NCBI RefSeq assembly: GCF_000153025.1
Contig: NZ_CH672430.1
Coordinates: forward strand, 43,401-107,400
Reading direction: 5' to 3'
DNA from: Marinomonas sp. MED121
GTDB taxonomy: Bacteria; Pseudomonadota; Gammaproteobacteria; Pseudomonadales; Marinomonadaceae
Length of the DNA: 64,000 nt
Below are positions 1-9,808 of this stretch, in pieces; position 1 is the first letter of the stretch, and the number at the start of each line of letters is the position of its first letter. The notes beneath the pieces are model-generated. The model ran no database searches, was not told where the DNA came from, and saw only the letters and a list, made by a program, of their open reading frames with translations. Both the position numbers and the translations under genes were made by a program.

Positions 1-209
1 TCATAAGGCTCTACTATGGTATAAGTCGGACTTTTTACTGGCCCCACATAACCTACCCCCTTAAGCAAGCCTCTAACCAAGGTAGTTTTACCCATACCAA
101 GATTGCCATTCAAATGAACCAGGTTTACGCTCATGAGTGTTTTTGCCAACTGTTCGCCAAAGGCTTCCATTGCCTCCTCACCAAACAGTTCAAATTCTAT
201 TTTTGTCAT
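1..209 (-). CDS. tsaE: TsaE, tRNA threonylcarbamoyladenosine (t6A) biosynthesis ATPase, N-terminal part only
   Basis: The reverse strand reads from an ATG at 209-207 for 69 codons without a stop and leaves the window at position 1, so the 3' end is missing. Residues 35-43 form a P-loop (GNLGMGKTT), followed by TLVRGLL and then SPTYTIVEPY, the pattern of TsaE. TsaE is the ATPase partner of TsaB/TsaD that drives t6A formation at position 37 of ANN-decoding tRNAs in the cytoplasm. In Pseudomonas the gene also lies near orn, which fits this position. The family call is firm despite truncation. Confidence 0.9.
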   Translation of the reverse strand, partial: MTKIEFELFGEEAMEAFGEQLAKTLMSVNLVHLNGNLGMGKTTLVRGLLKGVGYVGPVKSPTYTIVEPY

Positions 210-693
210 TTCGACCTCTTTCTTATCTATTATCTTATTCGTTTTTTCATCATCTCACTTTAAGCCAACACAATAATCGGCTTAAACATATCTATATTCT
301 TGGGGTAAACCACTTTCTTAAATCATGGGGAGCAAGCAGACAACTCACGTTTTCGCACTTTATGCTTTTTGGCCTAAACAGTGACCAATGACATATTAGG
401 CAGGCATCATATTCAAAGACTTGAAAAAGAAAGGTAAGTTCGTCACAGTAAGTTAAAATTATGACGTTTATATGACAGCAAGTAATCTAACAAAGGTGAT
501 TTTAACTATCGATATCGATTTGAAGGAAGAATCAACCCTTATAAATCCGTGAGTTAATCACAACCAAGATTTGAGCCCTGTGATTTTAGCGCGTCGTCGC
601 AATTTTTACCATCAAACTAAGCAATCACCGCCAATAGGCAGCTAACATTTAAAAGGCATCATTTAGCAAAACAATGCCTAAAAAAAGTGAGTC
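210..693. other. Intergenic region between tsaE and orn, no gene seen
   Basis: About 480 bp without a convincing coding frame. It must hold the tsaE promoter near 210-300 and the orn transcript end near 654-690. The one forward frame (137-391) overlaps the tsaE start, lacks a ribosome site and matches nothing I recognise. In related genomes queG and nnr lie between orn and tsaE; neither is here. Confidence 0.6.
654..679 (-). terminator. Weak stem-loop terminator after orn
   Basis: A 6-bp inverted repeat, AGGCAT at 654-659 and ATGCCT at 674-679, lies 15 bp past the orn stop. It is flanked by A residues on the forward strand, so the reverse transcript ends in U residues. The stem is short and the call tentative. 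Confidence 0.4.
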
Positions 694-1245
694 TTAATGA
701 TTAAAATTGAAGAATTGTTCACGATAAAAGGCTAATTCAGCAATAGATTCTTTTATATCATCCATCGCCAAATGAGAGCCTTTTTTGGAAAAGCCATCTA
801 ACACCTCTGGCTGCCAACGTTTAGCAAGCTCTTTAATTGTACTCACATCAATATAGCGATAATGAAAGTAAGCCTCTAAGGCAGGCATATAACGGTAAAG
901 AAAACGACGGTCCTGACCTACGCTATTACCACAAATTGGCGACACCCCTTTAGGCACATATTTCTCTAAAAACTGGATGGTTTCCAACTCTGCTTGAGAC
1001 ATACTCATTTGCGTCTCTAACACTCGCTTAGTTAAACCTGACTGACCATGATGACTTGTACACCACTCATCCATTGCGTCCATGACACTTAAGGGTTGGT
1101 GTATTGCCAAGTTCGGCCCCTCAGACAATACGTTTAAATGCTTGTCAGTCACTATGGTAGCAATTTCAATAATGGTATTTTTTTCAGGGTCTAACCCCGT
1201 CATTTCAAGATCTATCCAGATCAAATTCTCTTTATCTAAGCTCAT
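694..1245 (-). CDS. orn: Oligoribonuclease (DEDDh 3'-5' exonuclease)
   Basis: Orn degrades 2-5 nt RNA and pGpG to mononucleotides, finishing mRNA decay and c-di-GMP turnover. The 183-aa length is normal for the family. Exo I is DLEMTGL with D12 and E14, Exo II is in [11 protein letters not shown] near residue 112, and Exo III is HLAMDD with H158 and D162/D163. The catalytic set looks complete. It is divergent from rsgA with a 74-bp shared upstream region, the arrangement known from Pseudomonas and E. coli relatives. An EAL phosphodiesterase that could feed it pGpG lies at 52327. Confidence 0.96.
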   Translation of the reverse strand: MSLDKENLIWIDLEMTGLDPEKNTIIEIATIVTDKHLNVLSEGPNLAIHQPLSVMDAMDEWCTSHHGQSGLTKRVLETQMSMSQAELETIQFLEKYVPKGVSPICGNSVGQDRRFLYRYMPALEAYFHYRYIDVSTIKELAKRWQPEVLDGFSKKGSHLAMDDIKESIAELAFYREQFFNFNH

Positions 1246-1319
1246 GATTCATTCAAACCTTTATTCTCAATGCTAGGCATTATACTCTATGCGCCTAAAT
1301 AAAGGACCCACTTGAGATA

Positions 1320-2348
1320 ATGTCTAAAAGAAAACTCACGAAACAACAAACATGGCGCATTGAAAAAATTCAAGCTGAACGCAGTAAGCGAGTCAGCAAG
1401 CGCAATACCAAAGCAGAAGAAGCATTATTATCCTCTGATTTAGGCCCTGAAACAGAAGGACTTATTCTTTCTCATTTTGGCACTCAAGTGGAAGTTGAGA
1501 GCACAGACGAAAATAACAGCATCATAGCCACCCGCTGCAACCTAAGAGCAAACCTTGGTCAATTAGTGACAGGAGATAAAGTCGTTTGGCGCGCCAACCA
1601 GCAAGAAGGTGGTGTTGTTGTGGCCAGACTGGACAGAGACAATGACCTTTGCCGACCGGATATGCACGGCAGACTAAAACCTATCGCTGCCAATATTGAC
1701 CACATTATCGTGGTTGTCGCCGCTGAACCCCTCGCCCATGCCAACTTAATTGACCGCTATCTAGTTGCCGCAGAGACTGCGGGAATTCCGCCGGTTATTT
1801 TATTAAATAAAATTGATTTGATCGATGAAAGCAACAAAGAAAGTCTAGATCAATTACTCCAAACTTATGATGACCTGGGCTATCAAGTACTTAGAACTTC
1901 GACAAAACAAAAAGACAGTATGGACGACCTTTATCGCTTCTTAGGGGATAAAACCAGTGTCTTTGTTGGCCAATCAGGGGTCGGTAAGTCTTCCCTTGTT
2001 AATACGTTATTGCCAGGGGTTGACCTTTCAGTTGGCGAACTTTCCCAAAAAAGAAAAAAAGGCACGCACACAACGACGACGGCACGTTTGTTCCATATGC
2101 CCAAAGGCGGCGATTTAATTGACTCTCCCGGTATTCGTGAATTTGGTTTATGGCACATTAGCATTGAAGAACTACTTGAAGGCTTCATCGAATTTAGAGA
2201 GCATCTTGGTTACTGTCGCTTTAGAGATTGCGCCCATGAAGAAGAGCCAGGTTGCGCCCTGCAACAGGCACGAGAAGAAAATAAAATCTCTGATATTCGC
2301 TATCAAAGTTTCTTAAGAATCAAAAACTCCATTCTAGACAACCTCTAA
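1320..2348 (+). CDS. rsgA: RsgA, circularly permuted small-ribosomal-subunit GTPase
   Basis: RsgA acts late in 30S maturation. The permuted GTPase order is visible: G4 LNKIDL near residue 162, then G1 GQSGVGKSS near 217, then G3 DSPG near 268. An N-terminal OB-fold precedes them, and the C-terminal zinc knuckle (C-x4-C-x-H-x5-C type) is at about 299-313. The first 30 residues are basic, as usual. The 342-aa length fits. It is transcribed away from orn and ends in a shared hairpin facing motB. Confidence 0.96.
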   Translation: MSKRKLTKQQTWRIEKIQAERSKRVSKRNTKAEEALLSSDLGPETEGLILSHFGTQVEVESTDENNSIIATRCNLRANLGQLVTGDKVVWRANQQEGGVVVARLDRDNDLCRPDMHGRLKPIAANIDHIIVVVAAEPLAHANLIDRYLVAAETAGIPPVILLNKIDLIDESNKESLDQLLQTYDDLGYQVLRTSTKQKDSMDDLYRFLGDKTSVFVGQSGVGKSSLVNTLLPGVDLSVGELSQKRKKGTHTTTTARLFHMPKGGDLIDSPGIREFGLWHISIEELLEGFIEFREHLGYCRFRDCAHEEEPGCALQQAREENKISDIRYQSFLRIKNSILDNL

Positions 2349-2354
2349 CAAAAA

Positions 2355-2399
2355 AGGCTTTTTGACCAAGCGCACTAGTCGCTCAAATCAAAAAGCCCT
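2355..2399. terminator. Bidirectional terminator between rsgA and motB
   Basis: AGGCTTTTTGA near 2355 pairs with TCAAAAAGCCCT near 2388, leaving a T-rich tail on both strands. The genes converge here, so the hairpin can serve both. Confidence 0.75.
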
Positions 2400-2422
2400 A
2401 TCAAATCTCAACAAAAATTCAG

Positions 2423-3337
2423 TTAGAATACGGTTTCAGGGTCGATTTCAACATCTTCCGTTTTTATCGCTTCACCATAAATATATCGATTACGCTCTTG
2501 CATTCGTTTATAGGCAGCATCCGTAAGCAATAAAACACTCACCCTTCGATTGATACCAGCAGCTGGGTCGGTTCTATCATAAGGAGCGGTATCAGATAGC
2601 CCCATCACTTGCACAAAACGGGTATCACCTGCCCCACCTTCCCTTAATAACCTGCGAGCCTCATTTGCACGCATGGCCGATAACTCCCAATTCCCAAGCC
2701 CTGCAAACGAATATGCAGAAGAGTCTGTGTGGCCAGAGACCACCAACTTATTATTTAACCCAGACAAGACTTGCCCAATATTTACCATGGCAAGCTCAAA
2801 GTCTGGCATAAGACGACCACTGCCTTGAGCAAACATAGGTTTATTTTGCTTATCCAATAAGGTCACTCTGATGCCATCAGGGGTAATCTCTATTTGCAGG
2901 TTTTCTTTGACCGCTTCAAATACCTTTTCCCCTTCAAACTTTTTCCCTAACGCAGCCGCCAAATCAGCCTGCTCTTGTTCAGCGACTTGATCACGATGTG
3001 AATTAGCATCTTCTTTTACAGAGTCTGGTCGTTGCACGCTTCCTGGGTCGGGCAAATTAATATCAAGTTTTCTTTCGGTACTCTTAGCAGGACTCCCACC
3101 TAAGTCAATTGGGTTATTACTATAACCTGCTGTCGACATCCCTTTAGGATCATTAAAGTAGCCTTGAATAGCAGCCAATTCTTGCGGTGATGCCACATTA
3201 ATAATCCACATCACCAAAAAAAAGGCCATCATAGCTAAGGCAAAATCAGCCAATGCAATCTTCCAAGCACCGCCATGGTGCCCACCCTTTTTAACCTTTT
3301 TAACCCGGCGAATAATGGTGCCAGATGATTCAGCCAT
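2423..3337 (-). CDS. motB: Flagellar motor stator protein MotB
   Basis: MotB anchors the stator to peptidoglycan and carries the essential proton-channel aspartate. The basic N-terminus (RRVKKVKKGGHH) is followed by one membrane helix at about 25-45 whose Asp31 lies in ALADFALAMMAFF, equivalent to D32 of E. coli. The C-terminal OmpA-like domain at about 150-280 contains VVSGHTDSSAY and NWELSAMRANEARR. The 304-aa length is normal. It lies 47 bp after motA on the same strand, so the two form an operon. Confidence 0.96.
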   Translation of the reverse strand: MAESSGTIIRRVKKVKKGGHHGGAWKIALADFALAMMAFFLVMWIINVASPQELAAIQGYFNDPKGMSTAGYSNNPIDLGGSPAKSTERKLDINLPDPGSVQRPDSVKEDANSHRDQVAEQEQADLAAALGKKFEGEKVFEAVKENLQIEITPDGIRVTLLDKQNKPMFAQGSGRLMPDFELAMVNIGQVLSGLNNKLVVSGHTDSSAYSFAGLGNWELSAMRANEARRLLREGGAGDTRFVQVMGLSDTAPYDRTDPAAGINRRVSVLLLTDAAYKRMQERNRYIYGEAIKTEDVEIDPETVF

Positions 3338-3384
3338 ATACCCTCTCCCAGCAGTATAAATTCAGACAAATATGCTTGTTAAGC

Positions 3385-4239
3385 TTAACGATAAGTACGC
3401 ACATATTCCGCCAACTCCGCAAAAGAAGGTCGCTCTTCAGATGGCAGTAATTTTCTGCCTGTTTCCACTGCAGCACCCGGTGAAAACCCCGAAACCGTTG
3501 ATACTAAACTTGCTTTAACCGCGTTATAGGCTTTTAACTCATGCTCACCCAAGCCCTCTAAATGCCCCGCTAAGGGGCCAACAAAACCATAGGCAAAAAA
3601 TACACCTAAGAATGTACCCACCAATGCTGCAGCAACGTGATAACCAATTTCCTCCATCGGACCCCCAATCGAGCCCATGGTGATAACAATACCCAAAACG
3701 GCCGCAACAATACCAAACCCTGGCAAAGCTTCTGCCACTTTATTTACCGCATGGCCTGGTGCAACCAAATCTTCCGCTATTTTTTCAATTTCTGCATCGA
3801 TAATTGCCTCAAATTCATGGGCAGGCAAACCGGTTAAAATAAAAATACGATAATTATCCGTAATAAACTCAACCATCTCCTGATCTCTCAACAAGTCAGG
3901 AAACGATTGGAAAAGTTCACTTTCATACGGCGCTTCAATATGATCTTCAATGGCTAAAAAACCTTCCTGTCGACTTCGAAAAAACAGGGTATACATTAAA
4001 GCCATTAGCCCCATGTAATAACGCTCATTATGACGACTGCCTAAAAACGCTTGCGGCAAGAGTTTCAAAATACGTTTTTGTAAGTGCCAAGGATTGGCAA
4101 CCATAAATGCACCTAAGGCAGAACCACAAATAATCAAGACTTCAAAAGGCTGCCATAAAGCCATCATTTCGCCATGGGACGCCATATAACCAGTTACAAC
4201 ACTGGCAATGACAATAATCATCCCTACTATTACAAACAT
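3385..4239 (-). CDS. motA: Flagellar motor stator protein MotA
   Basis: MotA forms the pentameric part of the stator that pushes on FliG. The ATG at 4239 is chosen because AGGAAG lies 7-8 bases upstream and the protein then begins MFVIVGMI like other MotA proteins; a frame open 13 codons further has no such support. The product is 284 aa with four hydrophobic helices, the last two containing LPGFGIVAAVLGIVITMG and the stretch ending FFAYGFVGPLAGHLE. It is followed by motB. Confidence 0.95.
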   Translation of the reverse strand: MFVIVGMIIVIASVVTGYMASHGEMMALWQPFEVLIICGSALGAFMVANPWHLQKRILKLLPQAFLGSRHNERYYMGLMALMYTLFFRSRQEGFLAIEDHIEAPYESELFQSFPDLLRDQEMVEFITDNYRIFILTGLPAHEFEAIIDAEIEKIAEDLVAPGHAVNKVAEALPGFGIVAAVLGIVITMGSIGGPMEEIGYHVAAALVGTFLGVFFAYGFVGPLAGHLEGLGEHELKAYNAVKASLVSTVSGFSPGAAVETGRKLLPSEERPSFAELAEYVRTYR

Positions 4240-4362
4240 ATTTTTCTTCCTACGATCTACGATGTATGCACATTGCACATTATAAAGTATGATATTTCAC
4301 ATTACTGGATTATCATTTTATCGAACAGAGCAACAACTTACAGAGCTTTAATGTAACTACCT

Positions 4363-5844
4363 ATGAGCAACAAGTCACCCACTAGCCCAGAAGAATGGCT
4401 AACTCACCTTAAGGATAAGAAGTTTCCTGTTGGCTCCAAAAATCTAACAAAGCTTCAAAAGCAACTAACTTCGCCGAAAGGGGCTATAGATGGGCTCCAA
4501 ACAAGCATTTTAGCTGAACCTTTTATTGGTTTTATGGCAATTTCAGTCGCCAATCAGATTGCAAAAAATAACAATAGTCAAATTAAAACACCAGCACACG
4601 CTGTTTCTATGGTGGGCATTGATGGATTAACTAAAATTATTGGCCAACTTTACCCATGCACCTTCTCCAGTAACAATCGAGCTCATTGCGAATTCCTAAA
4701 ACAAGTTCAAATTAGCTATGAAGCCGCATGCATTGCCAAGTTTTGGTCAATTGAAAAGCGTCACTCCAACAGCGAAGAAATTTTTTGGATTACTTTTTTT
4801 AGAGATGCGGTTAAATGGCTACTCTGGTTTTATCATTATGAATCCATGCACGAGCTTCAGCAAAAATTGAAACAAGGCATGAGCAGCAAAAAAGCAGAAA
4901 ACGACATCTTTGGCTGCAAAATAGATCAACTGACCGTTAAGCTTTTTCAACATTGGGGCATACCCAGTATTATCATCGACTCATTTAAAACCGATAACAC
5001 ACCAACAGGCAGTGAGCTCAAAGCTTTAGCAGATTTAACTAAGGACCCAGATCACATCCCCCTTGACCCTGATGACAGACGTTTGAATTTTTTGGTAAAC
5101 CACTCACTTTTATTTGCCGTTTGCGCCAGCAAACTTTCTCAAATTGCGAATAAATCAGGCTGGGGAAGCCAGAACCTAGAAAACTATTACAAAATCATAT
5201 CGGCAGCACTACACTGCAAGCAAGCCAAAACCATTCGTGCAGCCCATGCTGCCTGTGTAGAATCAGCGCGCTTATTTCCGAGTGATTTTAAAGTACCTTT
5301 AGCCAAACACTTATTATCACCTGATCTTTATATAAAAAAGAAAACCAGTATAAAGCCAATTACCACATCGCCATTATCTAAACTGCAAAAAGTAACCCAC
5401 TCAGATAAAACATCTGATAAAGAATGCCTAATTTACGCAATAAAAACGATTCAGGCACTGATAAAACCAAGCAATCAATCTCTCATCTTAGATTTTGACG
5501 CCTCTCTTAAAAAACTCAAAGTCAGTTTACAGTTTGGTTTTAATGTTCAAACTTTAAAAAAAGTGAAGTGGGACCCTGACAGCAAAATATTAAGTCAGCT
5601 TTTACAAAAACCCAGTGCGATACACCTTGATAAAAGAAAAATTGAACAAATTTCAAAACATTTACCTGAGCAAGTACATACTGAACTTAAACACAACAAT
5701 GGATTAATTTTAGTCTCTTTTAAAACAAGCAAAACCAGTTGGAAACTCATCTGGATAGCGAGTAACAAAACTTTTTCTGAATTGGACTTTAATAATAGTA
5801 AGCGAATATCTAGCTTATTAAGTAAACGATTCTCAATTAATTAA
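4363..5844 (+). CDS. HDOD-domain protein next to motAB
   Basis: A 493-aa soluble protein. Residues about 40-260 resemble an HDOD domain: helical, with HAVSMVGIDGLTKIIGQLYPC typical of the family, which is a non-catalytic relative of HD phosphohydrolases linked to signalling and motility. The C-terminal 200 residues are basic and unrecognised. Pseudomonas has an HDOD gene at the same place between motA and psd, so the position is conserved. It is divergent from motA and followed by psd after 34 bp, probably co-transcribed. Function in stator or motility control is only inferred. Confidence 0.75.
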   Translation: MSNKSPTSPEEWLTHLKDKKFPVGSKNLTKLQKQLTSPKGAIDGLQTSILAEPFIGFMAISVANQIAKNNNSQIKTPAHAVSMVGIDGLTKIIGQLYPCTFSSNNRAHCEFLKQVQISYEAACIAKFWSIEKRHSNSEEIFWITFFRDAVKWLLWFYHYESMHELQQKLKQGMSSKKAENDIFGCKIDQLTVKLFQHWGIPSIIIDSFKTDNTPTGSELKALADLTKDPDHIPLDPDDRRLNFLVNHSLLFAVCASKLSQIANKSGWGSQNLENYYKIISAALHCKQAKTIRAAHAACVESARLFPSDFKVPLAKHLLSPDLYIKKKTSIKPITTSPLSKLQKVTHSDKTSDKECLIYAIKTIQALIKPSNQSLILDFDASLKKLKVSLQFGFNVQTLKKVKWDPDSKILSQLLQKPSAIHLDKRKIEQISKHLPEQVHTELKHNNGLILVSFKTSKTSWKLIWIASNKTFSELDFNNSKRISSLLSKRFSIN

Positions 5845-5878
5845 ATATTATAATGCCAGACAGCATAAGGAAAACTTC

Positions 5879-6736
5879 GTGAATAAAGATCAACTTTTTG
5901 CCTTAGCACAGCATATTACGCCGCAAAAAACATTATCAAGACTGATTGGCAAGATAGCTGAATGTGAGAATACTTGGGTAAAAGACACTTTTATCAAGCA
6001 CTTTATCAGTAAATACAAAGTTGATATGAATGAAGCGATTGAATCAGACCCAACAAGCTACAAAAACTTTAATGCCTTTTTTACTCGCGCCATAAAACCT
6101 GAACTAAGACCCATAGCGTCAGAAGCTAATGCGATAGCTTGCCCTGCAGACGGCGCCATTAGCCAATTAGGCAAGATTGAATATGGCACTCTACTACAAG
6201 CAAAAGGCTCCACCTATAGCCTGACCAGCTTACTGGGCGGTGACGCAGAATTATCGAACAAATTTATTGGCGGCAAATTTGCAACCGTTTACCTTTCGCC
6301 AAAAGATTACCACAGAGTGCATATGCCGATTGACGGAAAGTTAATCAAAATGATTCACATTCCAGGTAAATTATTTTCCGTTAATAAAGTGACAGCAGAG
6401 CAAATACCCAATGTTTTTGCGAGAAACGAGCGTACTGTTTGTATATTTGAGACAGCGGTCGGCCCTATGGCAGTTATTCTTGTTGGCGCTATGATAGTCG
6501 CAAGTATAGAAACCATTTGGGCAGGACAAGTCACCCCTTTTAATAAAAACGTCGTGACATGGGATTATGATAAGCTCAATCAAGTTGAACTTAAAAAAGG
6601 CGAAGAAATGGGCCGTTTTAAATTAGGCTCAACGGCTATTGTTCTTTTTGGAGAAGACGCTAATAACTGGGAAGAAACACTAGAAGCCACCACACCAACC
6701 ACTATGGGCATGCCATTTGGCACCATTAACCTCTAG
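5879..6736 (+). CDS. psd: Phosphatidylserine decarboxylase proenzyme
   Basis: Psd converts phosphatidylserine to phosphatidylethanolamine at the inner membrane. It starts with GTG at 5879, with AAGG 9 bases upstream. The LGST self-cleavage site is at about 249-252 (FKLGSTAIVLF), where Ser251 becomes the pyruvoyl group. CPADGAISQLG near residue 90 and DYHRVHMP near 146 supply the Asp and His of the maturation triad. The 285-aa length is normal. A strong hairpin follows. Confidence 0.96.
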   Translation: MNKDQLFALAQHITPQKTLSRLIGKIAECENTWVKDTFIKHFISKYKVDMNEAIESDPTSYKNFNAFFTRAIKPELRPIASEANAIACPADGAISQLGKIEYGTLLQAKGSTYSLTSLLGGDAELSNKFIGGKFATVYLSPKDYHRVHMPIDGKLIKMIHIPGKLFSVNKVTAEQIPNVFARNERTVCIFETAVGPMAVILVGAMIVASIETIWAGQVTPFNKNVVTWDYDKLNQVELKKGEEMGRFKLGSTAIVLFGEDANNWEETLEATTPTTMGMPFGTINL

Positions 6737-6762
6737 GAAAGCTGCGGATAATACAAACAACT

Positions 6763-6793
6763 TTGGGCGCTAACACCAGTAATTAGCGCCCAA
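6763..6793 (+). terminator. Terminator after psd
   Basis: An 11-bp perfect stem, TTGGGCGCTAA at 6763-6773 and TTAGCGCCCAA at 6783-6793, with a 9-nt loop, 26 bp past the psd stop. The tail (CTCATTTAT) is only moderately T-rich. Confidence 0.65.
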
Positions 6794-6847
6794 CTCATTT
6801 ATACGACACGATCAATACAATTCCATACGCTTTTATTACAAACCTCA

Positions 6848-6904
6848 TTTTACAAAAAATGCTTCATTAACTAATAATTAGTTAATGAAGCATTTTTTGT
6901 AAAA
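6848..6904. repeat. Perfect 57-bp AT-rich palindrome before the chemoreceptor gene
   Basis: Every base from 6848 to 6904 pairs about a centre at 6876, giving 28-bp arms. The stem includes GCTTCATTAACTAA and its complement and ends in a T-run on either strand. It lies about 50 bp upstream of the chemoreceptor start. It could be a second terminator for psd, or an operator or cruciform. Confidence 0.85.
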
Positions 6905-6953
6905 TAGACACACGTCTACATAAATAATTAATTTTATAAATGTGAGGCCAAAT

Positions 6954-9725
6954 ATGCAGAAAGTTAAAGACCTTAACTTAAAAACTAAATTCACCCTCCT
7001 GTTTGTTCTTATTGGTCTCTTACCCATTATTGTCGTTAGCTATATTTCTACCCAAAACAGCACGATTGACGCACAAGAAAAAGTCTATAATCAGCTAACA
7101 GCCATTAATCAAATAAAGAAAAAAACCATAGAAACTTACTTTCATGAAAGAGAAAGTGACATGGGCGTATTAGTTAATATTGCCGACACCCTTCGCATTC
7201 AAGCCTTTCAAAAATTGTCCGCTGTACAGGATTTAAAAAAGTCAGAGCTTACCCATTATTTGCACGATAACTATTCCCAATTAAAACTTTTAACCTCTCA
7301 AGAACATGTAAAACACGCCCTAGAAGAAATGTCGGCTACCTTTAACAATCAAGCAATTTGGACCCCCTTACTTGATGTGCATGATACCGAGTTCAAACAA
7401 TTACTGGATTACTTTGGTTGGTATGACTTTTTTCTGATTAATCTTGAAGGGGACATTGTCTATTCCGTTACCCGAGAAAGTGATTTAAGACAAAACCTAG
7501 AAGAAGAGCTATCCTCAAGCTCTTTTTATCAAGCCTTTAAAAAGGCCAAAAACAGTCAAGACAATGATATTCATCTAGCTGATTTTCTGCCATATGGCCC
7601 CAGCAACAATGACCCTGCCGCATTTGCCGTAAAAGCGGTTGTAAAAGAGGGTAAACGCATCGGTTATATTGCCTACCAACAACCACTGGAACATATTAAC
7701 GAAATTTTAGGCCACAGAACCGGTATGGGCGAAACAGGGGAATCCTACCTTGTTGGACAAGATCTCCTAATGCGTTCAGACTCCTTCCTTAATCCCAGTG
7801 AGTTTTCAGTAAAAGCCTCCTTTAAGCATCAAAATAAAGTAGAAACCAAAGCGGCACTGGACGCACTAGATGGAGGAAAAAATACAGCCGTTATCCTTGA
7901 TTACAATAACAACCCCGTTATTAGTAGCTGGGATTACGTCGATGTTGGTGAACGGATTCGCTGGGCCATTATCTCAGAAGTTGATGTCACAGAAGCCTTC
8001 AACCCAAAAACCTCAGATGGTATTGATTTCTACAAAAGCTATATCGAAAAATATGGTTATTACGATTTATTTTTAATTAACCCAGATGGTTATATTTTCT
8101 ATACGGTTACCAAAGAAGCAGACTATCACACCAATATTATTAATGGTAAATATGCCGATAGCGGGCTGGGAAAGCTCATTCGAAGCGTTAGTCAAAGTAA
8201 AGCATACAGCATGGCTGACTTCTCCCCCTATTCTCCAAGTAATGACGACCCTGCCACCTTTATCGCTCAGCCCTTGCTGAATAAGACAGGTGAAATAAGC
8301 CTTTATCTTGCTCTTCAGCTCCCCCTTGAAGGTATAGAAAATATCATGAAAATTAGGGAAGGCATGGGCGAAACAGGCGAAAGCTATCTTGTTGGTGAAG
8401 ATTTACGCATGCGCAGCAACTCTTTCCTAGACCCAGAAGGTCACAGTGTTAAAAACAGCTTTGCCGGCACCATTGCTGAAAATGGTGTTGATACCGACGC
8501 CAGCCGCAGAGCTCTTAATGGAGAAAAAGGCACCGATATTATTATTGATTACAATGGACATCCTGTTCTTTCTTCATTTGATCACATCGACTTTAAAAAC
8601 TTTAAATGGGCAATTTTATCTGAAGTCGATGAAGAAGAAGCTTTCCACTCTATTCACACCAATACGTTATTTATGTTGGTTATCATGCTTATTGCAGGCA
8701 CTCTAATCGCCACGGTTGGTTTTTTAGCGGCAAGCAGGATTGCCAAGCCCATTTCTAACATTTCAGATGTCGCCAAGCTAATTGCTAACGGCGACCTCAC
8801 CTCCTTAGTTGAAGCAAAATCAAATGATGAGGTGGGCAAGTTACAACAAGCCATGAAACAAATGATCGAAAATTTACGCAACATGGTGGTAAATATTGCT
8901 TCGGTTGCCAAAGAAGAGTCTGTCACATCTGAGCAACTTGTTTCAATTACCAGCAAAACCACCAACATAGTGAAAGAGCAGCAAGATATTGCAGAAAATT
9001 TCTCATCTTCCATGAGCCAAATGGGAGCCACAGTTACCGAGGTAGCAGAAAATACCTCCAACACCTCAGTTGCAGTTAATGAAATCCAAAGCAAAGTTAT
9101 GGAAGGCGCTTCAGCGCTTGATAAAACCTATCACTCTATTCTCTCAATGACAGAACAAATTCAACAGTCTGAAAAATCGGTTCAACAGGTAAGAAGTGAT
9201 TTTGATCAAATATGCAGCGTATTAGATGTGATTAAAGACATCGCAGAACAAACCAATCTATTAGCTTTAAATGCAGCAATAGAGGCTGCCAGAGCAGGAG
9301 AACAAGGAAGAGGCTTTGCCGTCGTAGCAGATGAGGTAAGGCAACTCGCCCAAAGAACCCAAGACTCCACTAAACAAATCGATGATATGATTCAAAATAT
9401 CATTGCGGGGGCTAATTCATCCGTCGATATCATGGCAAAAAGTGTATCAAGGGCAACAGAAGTTCAAGAGCACGCCAAAAAAGCCACTGACATTAATGTC
9501 GTCATTACGGATCAAATTAGCCACATAAGCACCTTAAGCTCACAAATAGCCACCTCAACCAAAGAGCAGTCTCAAATGATCGAAGGCATTCTATCTAACG
9601 TCGAAAACTTAAATGAAGGCGTCCATAGAACCAATAGTGCAACACATGATATTGCCGACTCCAGCTCAAAGTTAAGCAACCTAGTGAATAAACTAGAGCA
9701 TGAAACAAAGTTCTTTAAAGTTTAA
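6954..9725 (+). CDS. Methyl-accepting chemotaxis protein with a tandemly duplicated periplasmic sensor
   Basis: The ATG at 6954 is chosen because GTGAGG lies just upstream; a GTG at 6942 is less likely. The 923-aa product has a membrane helix at about 12-33 and a long periplasmic part. Two related ~210-residue units lie at about 140-349 and 353-563; each carries GWYDFFLIN or GYYDLFLIN and then [12 protein letters not shown], as in Cache-like sensors. A second membrane helix is at 569-593, then HAMP and the signalling tip near 755-800 ([22 protein letters not shown]). The ligand is unknown. No che genes are adjacent. Confidence 0.93.
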   Translation: MQKVKDLNLKTKFTLLFVLIGLLPIIVVSYISTQNSTIDAQEKVYNQLTAINQIKKKTIETYFHERESDMGVLVNIADTLRIQAFQKLSAVQDLKKSELTHYLHDNYSQLKLLTSQEHVKHALEEMSATFNNQAIWTPLLDVHDTEFKQLLDYFGWYDFFLINLEGDIVYSVTRESDLRQNLEEELSSSSFYQAFKKAKNSQDNDIHLADFLPYGPSNNDPAAFAVKAVVKEGKRIGYIAYQQPLEHINEILGHRTGMGETGESYLVGQDLLMRSDSFLNPSEFSVKASFKHQNKVETKAALDALDGGKNTAVILDYNNNPVISSWDYVDVGERIRWAIISEVDVTEAFNPKTSDGIDFYKSYIEKYGYYDLFLINPDGYIFYTVTKEADYHTNIINGKYADSGLGKLIRSVSQSKAYSMADFSPYSPSNDDPATFIAQPLLNKTGEISLYLALQLPLEGIENIMKIREGMGETGESYLVGEDLRMRSNSFLDPEGHSVKNSFAGTIAENGVDTDASRRALNGEKGTDIIIDYNGHPVLSSFDHIDFKNFKWAILSEVDEEEAFHSIHTNTLFMLVIMLIAGTLIATVGFLAASRIAKPISNISDVAKLIANGDLTSLVEAKSNDEVGKLQQAMKQMIENLRNMVVNIASVAKEESVTSEQLVSITSKTTNIVKEQQDIAENFSSSMSQMGATVTEVAENTSNTSVAVNEIQSKVMEGASALDKTYHSILSMTEQIQQSEKSVQQVRSDFDQICSVLDVIKDIAEQTNLLALNAAIEAARAGEQGRGFAVVADEVRQLAQRTQDSTKQIDDMIQNIIAGANSSVDIMAKSVSRATEVQEHAKKATDINVVITDQISHISTLSSQIATSTKEQSQMIEGILSNVENLNEGVHRTNSATHDIADSSSKLSNLVNKLEHETKFFKV

Positions 9726-9750
9726 ACACTTTCAACATCATCCACCAAAA

Positions 9751-9779
9751 AAAAGGCCGCATCTTAGATGCGGCCTTTC
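9751..9779. terminator. Bidirectional terminator between the chemoreceptor gene and secF
   Basis: AAAAGGCCGCATC and GATGCGGCCTTT form a 12-bp GC-rich stem with A/T tails on both sides, between two converging genes. Confidence 0.85.
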
Positions 9780-9808
9780 TCGTTAACACCCTAAAGAATT
9801 AACACCCT

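Noticed and set aside
137..391. 84-aa forward frame at the window start
   Set aside because: It overlaps the certain tsaE start on the other strand, has no ribosome site and its translation is low-complexity.
8654..9094. 146-aa reverse frame inside the chemoreceptor gene
   Set aside because: It lies wholly inside a firm coding region in the antisense direction, so it is a shadow.
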